Positions 16,953-24,960 of a DNA stretch of 64,000 bases are shown one piece after another. This stretch comes from Blastococcus aurantiacus. GTDB lineage: Bacteria; Actinomycetota; Actinomycetes; Mycobacteriales; Geodermatophilaceae. The stretch spans positions 620,001 to 684,000 of the forward strand of contig NZ_FNBT01000001.1 in the NCBI RefSeq assembly GCF_900102425.1, read 5' to 3'. Both the position numbers and the translations under genes were made by a program. Each line of letters opens with the position of its first letter. The first letter of the stretch is position 1. The notes beneath the pieces are model-generated. The model did no database searches and was not told the origin of the DNA. It saw only the letters and a list, made by a program, of their open reading frames with translations.

Positions 16953-18347
16953 TCAGAAGGCGGTCACGTAGCGGTCGACCTCCCAGCTGGAGACCTGGCC
17001 GTGCCACTCGAAGAACTCGTCGCGCTTGAGGCCGGCGAAGTAGCTGCTGACGCCGGCGCCGGCGGCGTCGAGCGCGCCGGTGACGACCGGGTCGGCCTCC
17101 AGCTGCTCGACGGCGTGCAGGAGGGTCGGCGGCAGCGGGTCGCTGCGGTTGGCGCCGGGGTCGCCCGGGTCGAGGTTGCGGCGGATGCCGTCCAGGCCGG
17201 CGGCGAGCGCGGCGGCCGCCGCGAGGTAGGGGTTGGCCGAGCCGTCGCCGCCGCGCAGCTCGACGCGGTTGCCGTCGGGGACGCGCAGCAGGTGGGTGCG
17301 GTCGTTGCCGCCGTAGGTCGCCTGCCGCGGGGACCAGGTGGCGCCCGAGCGGGTCGAGGTGGCGCCGGTGCGCTTGTAGGAGTTGACCGTGGGCGCGAGC
17401 ACGGCCTGCATCCCGCACGCGTGGTCGAGCAGCCCCGCGACGAAGGAGTAGGCCAGGGGGCTCAGCCCGAGGCCGCGGGCGTCGTCGGCGTCCGGGAAGG
17501 CCGGCGCGCCGTCGCGCCACAGCGAGAGGTGCATGTGCAGGCCGCTGCCGGTGCGGTCGGTGAACGGCTTGGGCATGAAGGTCGCGGTCATGCCGCGCTC
17601 CTCGGCCATGACCGAGAGCAGGTACCGGAGGGTGACGACGCGGTCGGCGGTGGTCAGCGCGTCGGCGTAGGCGAAGTTCTGCTCGAACTGGCCGTTGCCG
17701 TCCTCGTGGTCGTTGGCGTAGTTGCCCCAGCCCAGGGAGTTGATCGCCTTGGAGACGGCGGTCAGGTGCTCGTACATGCGGGTCAGGCCGCGGGCGTCGT
17801 AGCAGGGGCGCTCGGCGGTGTCCTTGGCGTCAGCGGGCCGCAGTGCGCCGTCGGGGGCGCGCTCGACGAGGAAGTACTCGACCTCGGCGCCCACCTTGAG
17901 CTCGAGGCCGAGCTCGGCGGCTCTCGCGAGCTGCTCGCGGAGGATGACGCGCGGGGCGTAGGGCCACGGCGTTCCCTCGACGTGCGGGTCGCAGTGCACG
18001 ATCGCCAGCCCCGGCCGGAGGAAGGGCACCGGCATGTAGGACGACGGGTCGGGGATGGCGATGAGGTCGGGGTCCTTCGGCTCCTGGCCCATGGCGCCGA
18101 CGGCGTAGCCGGCGAAGCCGACCCCGTCGGTCTGCAGCTCCTCGACGGCCTCGATCGGGACGAGCTTGGCGCACGGCTTGCCGGTCAGGTCGACGAACAG
18201 GGCGAGGATGAACTCGATGCCGTCGGCGCGGGCCTTCGTCACCAGGTCGGGCGTGGGCTGGCCTTCGACATCGAGCGCTGCACGGCCGGGGGTGGGCACC
18301 TGTTCGGGGACCGGCGGGGCGTCGGGACGGGCGGCGGTGAGCGACAC
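16953..18347 (-). CDS. glnT: Type III glutamine synthetase-like ligase (GlnT / gamma-glutamylmethylamide synthetase candidate)
   Basis: A 464-residue glutamine-synthetase-fold ATP-dependent ligase that joins ammonia or an amine to the gamma-carboxyl of glutamate. Visible family blocks include VGAEVEYFLV (metal-binding glutamates), NDHEDGNGQFEQNF, GSGLHMHLSLW, NSYKRTG and RVELRGGDGSANPYLAAAAALAA. GmaS enzymes of the methylamine route belong to this subgroup, and the downstream mgsABC-like genes favour that role over bulk ammonia assimilation. It starts at GTG with GGAGG upstream and a palindromic site 20 bases away. Substrate choice between ammonia and methylamine cannot be proved from sequence. 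Confidence 0.88.
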   Translation of the reverse strand: MSLTAARPDAPPVPEQVPTPGRAALDVEGQPTPDLVTKARADGIEFILALFVDLTGKPCAKLVPIEAVEELQTDGVGFAGYAVGAMGQEPKDPDLIAIPDPSSYMPVPFLRPGLAIVHCDPHVEGTPWPYAPRVILREQLARAAELGLELKVGAEVEYFLVERAPDGALRPADAKDTAERPCYDARGLTRMYEHLTAVSKAINSLGWGNYANDHEDGNGQFEQNFAYADALTTADRVVTLRYLLSVMAEERGMTATFMPKPFTDRTGSGLHMHLSLWRDGAPAFPDADDARGLGLSPLAYSFVAGLLDHACGMQAVLAPTVNSYKRTGATSTRSGATWSPRQATYGGNDRTHLLRVPDGNRVELRGGDGSANPYLAAAAALAAGLDGIRRNLDPGDPGANRSDPLPPTLLHAVEQLEADPVVTGALDAAGAGVSSYFAGLKRDEFFEWHGQVSSWEVDRYVTAF

Positions 18348-18366
18348 GGGGACCTCCGGAGTAGCT

Positions 18367-18382
18367 GTTCACTGTCGTGAAC
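18367..18382. promoter_or_regulatory. Inverted repeat upstream of the glnT/gmaS-like operon
   Basis: A perfect palindrome, GTTCAC-TGTC-GTGAAC, lies 20 bases before the GTG start of the operon. A related one, GTCCAC-N5-GTGGAC, lies before the dimethylamine monooxygenase operon at 24144. The shared pattern suggests a common regulator, perhaps the XRE-cupin protein encoded at 24259. Confidence 0.5.
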
Positions 18383-18582
18383 CTCTGTCGCATGTGAGTA
18401 GACGGGGCTCCGGTTTCGCCGGCGTTACCGCGGCGCTGAGTTCGTGTTGCCGCGAGTCCCGCGGGGCCGCCCCGTCGCTGCTCGCCGGCGGGCCGGCCGT
18501 CGACAGCCGGGCCGGCGCGCTCCTGCTACCGACGGGCCGCTGACCTGCGGAAGCTGTCGTACCCCCCAGCTAGTTTCGAGGC

Positions 18583-20178
18583 ATGTCCGACGGAGGCTCC
18601 TACGGCGTCACGGTCACGGCCGCCCCGGTCGTGGCCCTGCCGTTCGCCGTGGAGATGCCCCCGCCGGATCTCGACGGACGCCCCGTTCCCCTGGGTCGTC
18701 TGATGCCGGCCGCCCGCCGCACACCGCAGGAGAAGGCCCGGGAACTCGAGCGGGTCGTCGAGGTGGAGGCCCGACTGGCCGCCTACAAGGCCGAGCTGGT
18801 CGTCTCCCTGGCTCGCGACCGAGGCCGCCACGACGATCCGCGTCCAGGCACTGTTGGCGCCCCCTCGCCGCGGTGGGCGCGTGAGGAGGTCGACGAGCCG
18901 CTGCCCGAGGTGAGCGAGTTCTTCGCCGACGAGCTGGCGCTGGTCCTCAACTGCTCGCGCACCGGCGCGACGGTGCTCGCCGAACACGCGCACACGCTGG
19001 TCGAGCGGCTGCCCTCCACCTGGGCCGCGCTCGCCGACGGCGCGCTCGACTGTCCCCGCGCACGGGCCTTCGCCGCGGAGCTCGGCTGGCCGGCCCGGAA
19101 CACCGACCCCGAGGTGGTCGCGGAGGTGGAAACCGCGGCGCTCTCGCGGGCCGCGGAGCTCTCGGTGACGAAGCTGCGGGCGTTCCTCCGCCGCGAGCTG
19201 ATCAGCCGCGACGCGTCCGCAGCCGAGCGGCGCCGCAAGCGGGCCGAGCGCTCCGCCGACGTCACGGTGCACTCAGCCGAGGACGGCATGGCCGAGCTGC
19301 GCGCGTTCCTGCCGGCCCCCGAGGCGGCGGCCGTGCACGCCGCCGTCGACGCCCTGGCCCGCGAGGCCAAGCTCGCCGGTGACGTGCGCCCGATCGGGAT
19401 GCTGCGCGCCGCCTTCCTCACCGACGCCGTGCTCCGGCCCGGGGACAGCGGCGAGTCGACGGTCAGCGCGCACGTCACTGTGATCGCGCCGCTGCCCACG
19501 CTCGGCGGGCCGAGCTGCGACCACCCGGCGGAGGTCCTGCCGCGGGGCGCCCGTCCCGCACCGGTAGAGCCCGGCGAGGTGGACGGGCACCCCATCACCG
19601 CCGGCCAGCTCCGCGACCTGCTGACCCAGCTCGACTCGCTCTGCCCGGGCGGCCTGCAGGCGCCGACCGGCGGGAGCCTCGGCATCGCCCTCACCGATCC
19701 CGCGACCGGAGCCCTGCGCGCCACCGTCAGCCGCGCCGAGCTCGAGCGGCTCGTCCGCCGCGGGTGCCCTACCCACCCCGACGGCGATTGCGGGTGCCCG
19801 GTCCTCGACCGCCCCGCGCCGGTCGACCGGTACCGCCACTCCCCCGCCCAGGAACGCTTCACCCGGACCCGCGACCGGACCTGTCGCCAACCCGGCTGCA
19901 CCGGCCGCGCAGCCTGGACAGATCTCGACCACGTCGTCCCGCACGACGACGGCGGACCCACCGACTGCGGCAACCTCTGCTGCCTGTGCCGCCGGCACCA
20001 CCGTCTGAAGACCCACGCCCGCGGCTGGCGCTACGCGATGACCACGGACGGCGTGCTCTCGGTGACCACTCCCAGCGGAGTCACCCGGATGACCCGCCCA
20101 CCCGGCTGGCGGGCGCACGCGGACGAGCTGGCACACCGGGTTGCCACACCGACGCTCGACGACTCGCCCCCGTTCTGA
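18583..20178 (+). CDS. DUF222 / HNH endonuclease domain protein (13E12 repeat family)
   Basis: A 531-residue member of the actinobacterial 13E12 family. The N-terminal ~350 residues carry the helical DUF222 region (ARLAAYKAELVVSLARDRG; SVTKLRAFLRREL). The C-terminus holds an intact HNH nuclease: CRQPGCTGRAAWTDLDHVVPHDDGG followed by CLCRRHHRLKTH, with zinc-site cysteines and the catalytic His in DHVVPH. These genes are often multicopy and mobile-like, but their role is unproven. It lies between the two halves of the methylated-amine block on the opposite strand, suggesting later insertion. Confidence 0.88.
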   Translation: MSDGGSYGVTVTAAPVVALPFAVEMPPPDLDGRPVPLGRLMPAARRTPQEKARELERVVEVEARLAAYKAELVVSLARDRGRHDDPRPGTVGAPSPRWAREEVDEPLPEVSEFFADELALVLNCSRTGATVLAEHAHTLVERLPSTWAALADGALDCPRARAFAAELGWPARNTDPEVVAEVETAALSRAAELSVTKLRAFLRRELISRDASAAERRRKRAERSADVTVHSAEDGMAELRAFLPAPEAAAVHAAVDALAREAKLAGDVRPIGMLRAAFLTDAVLRPGDSGESTVSAHVTVIAPLPTLGGPSCDHPAEVLPRGARPAPVEPGEVDGHPITAGQLRDLLTQLDSLCPGGLQAPTGGSLGIALTDPATGALRATVSRAELERLVRRGCPTHPDGDCGCPVLDRPAPVDRYRHSPAQERFTRTRDRTCRQPGCTGRAAWTDLDHVVPHDDGGPTDCGNLCCLCRRHHRLKTHARGWRYAMTTDGVLSVTTPSGVTRMTRPPGWRAHADELAHRVATPTLDDSPPF

Positions 20179-20260
20179 TGGCTGTGCCCTGTCCTCCCAG
20201 GTCGCCAACGCTGTCATGCCTCAGGTATCACGTGCCGACGGCGCGGTTAGGGTGCGTGGC

Positions 20261-20872
20261 GTGGTCGCGAAGTCAGCCACCGAGGTGAAGGCGGAACTCG
20301 AGCGGAGAAAGCGCGAGGACCCTGCCTACCGCGCCGAACTGGAGCGCGTGGAATCAGAACGCGCTGAGCGCGCACGGCTCAACAGGATTGCTGAGCAACC
20401 CGTCGTAGCGGACCTCAAGGCCCTCGGTCTCGACCTGGATTCCGTCTGGGACCTGTACAAGATTCCGGACTCGCGTCCGCAGGCCATACCGGTCCTTCTC
20501 CGGCACCTTGCACTCGACTACCCGGAACGGGTCCTTGAAGGCATCGGCCAGGGACTCGACCACCCCTCGGCTCGCGCATGGTGGGGTGACCTCCGCGACA
20601 TGATGCTCGACACCGAAAGAGACGTCGTACGGGATCGACTGTCAGCGGCGCTGAGCAACTGCGCGACCCGTGGGCACTACGAGGAGCTGCTGGGCTTCAT
20701 CCGGGATGACGGCCTCGGCCAGTGCCGCATCTACTTCTTGCGTCCGATCAACAGGATCGGCAATCGGATCGAGGCTGGACAGGGCCGAGCAGTCATCGAA
20801 TCTGTCGCAGCCGACCCCGTCCTCGCCAACGAGGCGACCGCGATACTCAAGGGTCGTAGCCGGAGTCAGTAG
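20261..20872 (+). CDS. Hypothetical helical protein, compositionally distinct
   Basis: A 203-residue soluble protein with no family I recognise. The N-terminal ~40 residues are a charged helix (KAELERRKREDPAYRAELER). The rest is helical with HEAT-like character (QAIPVLLRHLALDYPERVLEGIG; ARAWWGDLRDMMLD). Codon use is less GC-biased than in neighbouring genes, with AGA, AGG and GTA codons present, which hints at transfer. I chose the GTG at 20261; an in-frame ATG at 20216 is possible. It follows the HNH gene on the same strand and may have arrived with it. Confidence 0.65.
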   Translation: MVAKSATEVKAELERRKREDPAYRAELERVESERAERARLNRIAEQPVVADLKALGLDLDSVWDLYKIPDSRPQAIPVLLRHLALDYPERVLEGIGQGLDHPSARAWWGDLRDMMLDTERDVVRDRLSAALSNCATRGHYEELLGFIRDDGLGQCRIYFLRPINRIGNRIEAGQGRAVIESVAADPVLANEATAILKGRSRSQ

Positions 20873-21058
20873 ATGGCCGGCTACAGCCGCGATGAGGGCG
20901 CCACCCCTGGCACGCAACGGCGCACCGTGCCGCGGCCGTCCCCAGTCAGCCTCCCCGTTCCAGGCCCGCAGATCATCCCGCGACCGCTGCCCGGCAATGT
21001 GGCTCGCGACTGAGTCAGCCCGCCCGGAGGATGGCGACATGGACCCGGGGAGAGCTGC

Positions 21059-21289
21059 ATGACGCTTCTGTGGGTGGGCGGGTTCGCCGTTGCGCTGGGC
21101 ACGGGGTTGCTCCTCTTCCGCCGCCCGCTGACCGCATGGAACGCGCGTGGAGCCGACGCCATGCGGAGCAGGCACAAAACTCAGGTCAGCGACCCGAACG
21201 ACGGCTACCCCCGCTACATCGTGGGCGTCGGCGCACTCATCCTCGGAGTCGGTGTCGTCCTGGTGGTCCTCGGCACCCTCCGGCTCTGA
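21059..21289 (+). CDS. Small two-helix membrane protein
   Basis: A 76-residue protein with a hydrophobic helix at residues ~3-20 (LLWVGGFAVALGTGLLLF) and a second at ~54-74 (IVGVGALILGVGVVLVVLGTL), joined by a hydrophilic segment. Both ends are probably on the same side of the membrane. No conserved motif is recognised. GGGGAGAGCTGC precedes the ATG. It is convergent with the dimethylamine monooxygenase heme-subunit gene, 24 bases away. Confidence 0.65.
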   Translation: MTLLWVGGFAVALGTGLLLFRRPLTAWNARGADAMRSRHKTQVSDPNDGYPRYIVGVGALILGVGVVLVVLGTLRL

Positions 21290-21313
21290 GCAGGCCTCCC
21301 CACAGGCGAACGG

Positions 21314-22285
21314 TCAGCGCGAGGTCAGCCAGTCGACAGCGGCTCCGCGGAAGCGGGTCAGGCCCTTGTAGTCCGCCATGTCATCGGGCAGTTCGGCGAG
21401 GACGGCGGCGAAGCGCTGCCGCCACTCCGGCACGGTGGCCAGCTCGCGCAGCGACAGCACGTGCGTGCGCACCAGGAAGCAGACGGCGTTCGAGACGCCG
21501 AGCCGGATCAGGTGCTGCACCTCGACCCGCAGGTGCAGCCGGTCGGGCAGTGCCGGATCGTCGACCACCAGCCGCCGGTCGCGGCCCCAGTCGGCGTAGG
21601 TCTCGGTGGAGGTGTCCAACCGCCGGTCGACGGTCATCGTCCAGTTGGTCCGCCGGTACTCCTCCCCCGGCTGCAGCCGCATGAGGAACTGCTCGGCCCG
21701 CTGCACCACCCCCGCCTCGTGCACCCGCGGCACCGGGCCGTGCACCTCCAGGAACCGCATCCCGACGTCGAAGCCCATCGACCAGTCGGCCGCGAAGGTC
21801 ACCAGCCCGGCGTCGGCCCACAGCGCGCCCTCGCGCTGGTCGAGCAGCACCACGTCGTCCTGGATCTGGCTGCCCAGGAACGCCAGCGGCCCCTCCGGCA
21901 GCGAGTCGTCGTCGCCGACGGTGAACGTGCGCGCGGTGCCGAGCCGGTCGTTGCGCCACGTCCAGCGGTCGCCGACCCGGTCCAGCGACGTCGTACCCGG
22001 CAAGGTGTCGGCCAGCTCGGGCAGCAGCGTGGTCAGCGCGTCCCACGAGGCCACCCGCATGTGCGGCAGCTCCTGGCAGCGGGTCGGGTCCGCGGCAAGG
22101 ACGGCGCGGCGCTCCGCCAGCTCCGCGGCGTAGTCGTCGTCCACGTCGAGCACGCCGGCCCCCCAGCCGCCGGCCGCCGTCGTGACCGGCCGGCGCGCGG
22201 GCTCGACGTTGGTCGAGTACCGGTAGCTGTCCGTCGCGAACGGGAACGGGAAGCGGGCAACCCGGGAAGAGAGTGCAGTGGTCAC
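21314..22285 (-). CDS. dmmC: Heme-dependent oxidative N-demethylase (dimethylamine monooxygenase, DmmC-like)
   Basis: A 323-residue DUF3445 protein. This family is the heme-binding, PAS-derived catalytic subunit of oxidative N-demethylase / dimethylamine monooxygenase, which turns dimethylamine into methylamine and formaldehyde with O2 and electrons. The assignment rests on full-length resemblance, with blocks such as FAADWSMGFDVGMRFLEVHGPVP, FLMRLQPGEEYRRTNW and the C-terminal CFLVRTHVLSLRELATVPEW. The GTG start overlaps the dmmB stop by four bases. It is the last gene of a four-gene operon. Confidence 0.88.
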   Translation of the reverse strand: MTTALSSRVARFPFPFATDSYRYSTNVEPARRPVTTAAGGWGAGVLDVDDDYAAELAERRAVLAADPTRCQELPHMRVASWDALTTLLPELADTLPGTTSLDRVGDRWTWRNDRLGTARTFTVGDDDSLPEGPLAFLGSQIQDDVVLLDQREGALWADAGLVTFAADWSMGFDVGMRFLEVHGPVPRVHEAGVVQRAEQFLMRLQPGEEYRRTNWTMTVDRRLDTSTETYADWGRDRRLVVDDPALPDRLHLRVEVQHLIRLGVSNAVCFLVRTHVLSLRELATVPEWRQRFAAVLAELPDDMADYKGLTRFRGAAVDWLTSR

Positions 22286-23253
22286 AGGTCCAGCTCCAGC
22301 TCGTCGTCGACGCTGCGGGAGACGCAGCACATGACCGCGTCGCCGGCGGCGCGCTCGGCCTCGGACAGGTACAGGTCGCGGTGCAGCGGCCGCCCGCTGC
22401 GCACCGGCACGCGGCACTCCCCGCACACGCCCTGCCGGCACAGGTTCGGCACCGCCACCCCCGCCTCCTCCAGCGCGCTGAGCAGGCTGGTGCCCGACGG
22501 CACCGGCACCCGCGTGCCGGAGCGCGCCAGCCGGGCGGTGAACGGCTCGCCCGGGTCGAGGTCGGCCGCCGAGAACCGCTCCGCGTGCACCCGCTCCGCC
22601 GGCCAGCCCAGCTCCGCGGCGGTCTCCTCGACGAAGGCGATCAACGGCGCCGGGCCGCACACGTACACGTGGGTGCCCAGCGGCCGGTCGGCCAGCGCCG
22701 CCCGCACCGCTGCCAGCATTTCCGGCGTCGACCCGTAGGCGGCCAGCCGGTCGCCGCACAGGTCCCGGAGTTCGTCCAGGTGGGCGCCGGCACCCGGTCG
22801 GTGCCCGTAGAGCAGCTCGAACGAGCGCTTCCAGCGCACCGCGGCGCGCGCATGCGACAGCATCGGCGTGATCCCGATACCCCCCGCGACCAGCAGGTGG
22901 TGCCGCGCCGTCGACACCGGGGCGAACGCGCTCCGCGGCCGGGAGGCGGTGACGACGTCGCCCACCGCCAGGCGGTGCACGAACGCCGAGCCGCCGTCCC
23001 CGTCGGGGCACAGCAGCACCGACACCCGGTACTCCTCGGCCGGCGAGCCGTCGCCGGTCAGCGAGTAGGCGTTGCGCCGGTCCCCGCAGTCCATGACGAG
23101 GTGGCTGCCCGCCGGGTAGGCGGGGAGCGGTCCGCCCTCGGACCGGCGGAGGGTCAGCGTCCGGATCCCGGGGACGTCGTCGGCCACCGCGGCCACCGCG
23201 AGCACGAGGACGCCGGTGCGTGCGGCAGTCCGCGCCGGGAGGGTGGCGGTCAC
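22282..23253 (-). CDS. dmmB: Flavin / 2Fe-2S oxidoreductase (dimethylamine monooxygenase reductase, DmmB-like)
   Basis: A 323-residue PDR/VanB-type reductase that should pass NAD(P)H electrons to the heme subunit. The flavin domain shows RNAYSLTGDGSP, and the nucleotide domain shows LLVAGGIGITPMLSHARA and YVCGPAPLIAFV. A C-terminal plant-type ferredoxin has cysteines in CRQGVCGECR and the last ligand in the CC of AVMCCVS. The GTG at 23253 overlaps the dmmA stop, and its own stop overlaps dmmC, so all three are coupled. The longer upstream frame is not homologous. Confidence 0.9.
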   Translation of the reverse strand: MTATLPARTAARTGVLVLAVAAVADDVPGIRTLTLRRSEGGPLPAYPAGSHLVMDCGDRRNAYSLTGDGSPAEEYRVSVLLCPDGDGGSAFVHRLAVGDVVTASRPRSAFAPVSTARHHLLVAGGIGITPMLSHARAAVRWKRSFELLYGHRPGAGAHLDELRDLCGDRLAAYGSTPEMLAAVRAALADRPLGTHVYVCGPAPLIAFVEETAAELGWPAERVHAERFSAADLDPGEPFTARLARSGTRVPVPSGTSLLSALEEAGVAVPNLCRQGVCGECRVPVRSGRPLHRDLYLSEAERAAGDAVMCCVSRSVDDELELDL

Positions 23254-23762
23254 GCGACCTCCTCGGCGTCGGCCATGAAGCCCAGGTACGCACCCGCTCG
23301 GCGCGAGACGTGGGCGTAGACGTGCAGCCGGCGACCGCACCCGTCGCACGGGGTCTCCCCCGCCACGGGCGCCGTCGTCGCCGTCGTGGTGCGGCAGTGC
23401 GGGCAGTACACCCGCTTGCGCTCGGTGCTGGTCACCGCGCAGCGGATCTCCGCGTCCAGCACCCCCGCCCGCAGCGCGACGGCGCGGGCGGCCAGCACGT
23501 CGGCCTCCGGACCGGCCAGCATCAGCCGCCAGCCCACGCGGGCCCCGGCGATCCGGGCGGTCAGGACGGCGAGCACGGCCTCGTCGGCGTCGTCCGCGGC
23601 CAGCACCTCGACCGCGCGGCCGGCCGGGACGTCGGCGGCCCAGGCGGTGGTGATTGCGCAGCCCCGCGCGCCGAAGCCGACCAGCAGCAGTGCGCGGGCC
23701 GATGGGTCCGGCGCCGGCCGCTCGGTGCCCCAGCGCGGCACGCTGGTGTGCTCTGCGCCCAC
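23250..23762 (-). CDS. dmmA: Dimethylamine monooxygenase small subunit (DmmA family), zinc-ribbon end
   Basis: A 170-residue protein of the DmmA family. The first ~115 residues form an alpha/beta domain (LLLVGFGARGCAITTAW). The C-terminus has a zinc-ribbon pattern, CPHC followed by CDGCGRRL, then the family ending HVYAHVSRRAGAYLGF. In characterised systems this subunit is needed for the monooxygenase complex; its exact role is unclear. It starts at GTG five bases after the cupin gene and overlaps dmmB. Confidence 0.85.
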   Translation of the reverse strand: MGAEHTSVPRWGTERPAPDPSARALLLVGFGARGCAITTAWAADVPAGRAVEVLAADDADEAVLAVLTARIAGARVGWRLMLAGPEADVLAARAVALRAGVLDAEIRCAVTSTERKRVYCPHCRTTTATTAPVAGETPCDGCGRRLHVYAHVSRRAGAYLGFMADAEEVA

Positions 23763-23767
23763 GGCGG

Positions 23768-24127
23768 TCAGGGCGCGAACGAGCGGTGGCCGGTGTAGAA
23801 ACCCAGCGCCCGGTCCGGCGTCTCGAACCGGATCCGCGAGCCCTTCGGGAAGAACAGCACGTCCTTCGGGCCGGCGACGACCTGCTGGCCGCTGTCGAGG
23901 TCGGTCAGGTGGAACTCGCCCTCGACGACGACCTTCATCTCGTCGTACGTGTACTCGTAGTCCAGCGGAGCGCCGGCGAACAACTCGAAGAAGCCGCTGC
24001 AGATCTCGGCTCCGCCGGGGTTGGCGAGGGCGTCACCGATGTAGGCGCGGGTGCCCGGGTCCGCCATCCGCGGCAGGTTGCGGAAGGCTCCGCTCACGTG
24101 TCCGATACGGGTCGCGCTGGTGGTCAT
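23768..24127 (-). CDS. Cupin protein of the dimethylamine monooxygenase operon
   Basis: A 119-residue single-domain cupin resembling EutQ-type proteins: YTYDEMKVVVEGEFHLTD forms the first cupin motif and PKDVLFFPKGSRIRFETPD the second. The typical metal-binding histidines of the first motif appear replaced by Tyr/Asp/Lys, so it may not bind iron in the usual way. It is the first gene of the dmm operon, preceded by a palindrome at 24144 and a CGGAG site. It could be a fourth subunit or an assembly or sensing protein; the sequence does not decide. Confidence 0.8.
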   Translation of the reverse strand: MTTSATRIGHVSGAFRNLPRMADPGTRAYIGDALANPGGAEICSGFFELFAGAPLDYEYTYDEMKVVVEGEFHLTDLDSGQQVVAGPKDVLFFPKGSRIRFETPDRALGFYTGHRSFAP

Positions 24128-24143
24128 GTCCGCTCCGGAGGTC

Positions 24144-24160
24144 GTCCACTGGTGGTGGAC
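24144..24160. promoter_or_regulatory. Inverted repeat upstream of the dmm operon
   Basis: GTCCAC-TGGTG-GTGGAC lies 17 bases from the cupin start, in the divergent region shared with the XRE-cupin regulator gene. It resembles the palindrome at 18367 before the glnT-like operon, with a five-base rather than four-base spacer. An operator role is inferred. Confidence 0.45.
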
Positions 24161-24258
24161 AGACGGTATGGAGGGTGGACCCCCGGACGGGTTACCCGGC
24201 AGTTACGTTCTCGCGGCATCGCCGTTCGGGACCCTTCACCGCACCTAAGCTGGGCCGC

Positions 24259-24879
24259 GTGGAGGCTCTGCCGGTGCCCGAGGGCACCCCCCGGGAGGAG
24301 ACCCCGAGCGGTCATCTCGAGGACGTCATCGCCATGCGGGTCCGCGAGCTGCGGCTGGCCAAGGGCATCTCGCTGGCCGAGCTGGCGCGGCTGACCGGCA
24401 TGAGCAAGGCGATGCTGTCGAAGATCGAGAACGCGCAGACCTCGTGCAGCCTGTCCAGCCTCGCCCGGCTCGCCGAGGCGCTCGCCGTCCCGGTCACCGC
24501 GCTCTTCCGCGGTCTGGACGCCGAGCGCGAGGCCGTGCACACGCCGGCCGGTCACGGCGCCCAGATCGCCCGTCGCGGCAGCAACGTCGGCCACCTCTAC
24601 CAGCTGCTGGGCGCGCTCCGCGGTGAGCACAAGCGCCTCGAGCCGCTCCTGGTGACGCTCACGGAGGCCAGCGAGGTCTTCCCGCTGTTCCAGCACCCGG
24701 GCACCGAGTTCCTCTACATGCTCGACGGCGTGATGGTCTACGGCCACGGGCAGGCGCGCTACGAGATGCACCCGGGCGACTCCCTGGTCTTCGACGGGGA
24801 GGGCCCGCACGGCCCGGCCGAGCTGGTCGAGCTGCCGATCCGCTTCCTCGCCGTCACCGCCTACGGCCACGTGGCCTGA
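24259..24879 (+). CDS. XRE-family regulator with C-terminal cupin
   Basis: A 206-residue regulator. A helix-turn-helix lies at residues ~25-75 (RELRLAKGISLAELARLTGMSKAMLSKIENAQTSCSLSSLARLAEAL), with a short linker and a cupin sensor domain at ~125-200 (VFPLFQHPGTEFLYMLDGVMVY; MHPGDSLVFDGEGPHGPAEL). Such proteins often control amine and amino-acid catabolism by binding a small molecule in the cupin. It is divergent from the dmm operon and is the best candidate to control it. The GTG at 24259 has no clear ribosome site and may be leaderless. Confidence 0.88.
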   Translation: MEALPVPEGTPREETPSGHLEDVIAMRVRELRLAKGISLAELARLTGMSKAMLSKIENAQTSCSLSSLARLAEALAVPVTALFRGLDAEREAVHTPAGHGAQIARRGSNVGHLYQLLGALRGEHKRLEPLLVTLTEASEVFPLFQHPGTEFLYMLDGVMVYGHGQARYEMHPGDSLVFDGEGPHGPAELVELPIRFLAVTAYGHVA

Positions 24880-24914
24880 CGCGCAGCACCGCACGACAGC
24901 CCTTCCACGACACA

Positions 24915-24942
24915 GGGGCCGGCACCTCGCGGTGCCGGCCCC
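24915..24942. terminator. Bidirectional terminator hairpin
   Basis: A perfect 12-bp stem, GGGGCCGGCACC and its complement with a TCGC loop, sits between the convergent XRE-cupin and amt genes. It should end transcription from both sides. Confidence 0.75.
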
Positions 24943-24960
24943 CACGTCGTCGCGGGTGGA

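Noticed and set aside
18583..20178. HNH gene as a complete insertion sequence or homing element
   Set aside because: No terminal inverted repeats, target duplication or intron-like host split could be found, so only the protein is annotated.
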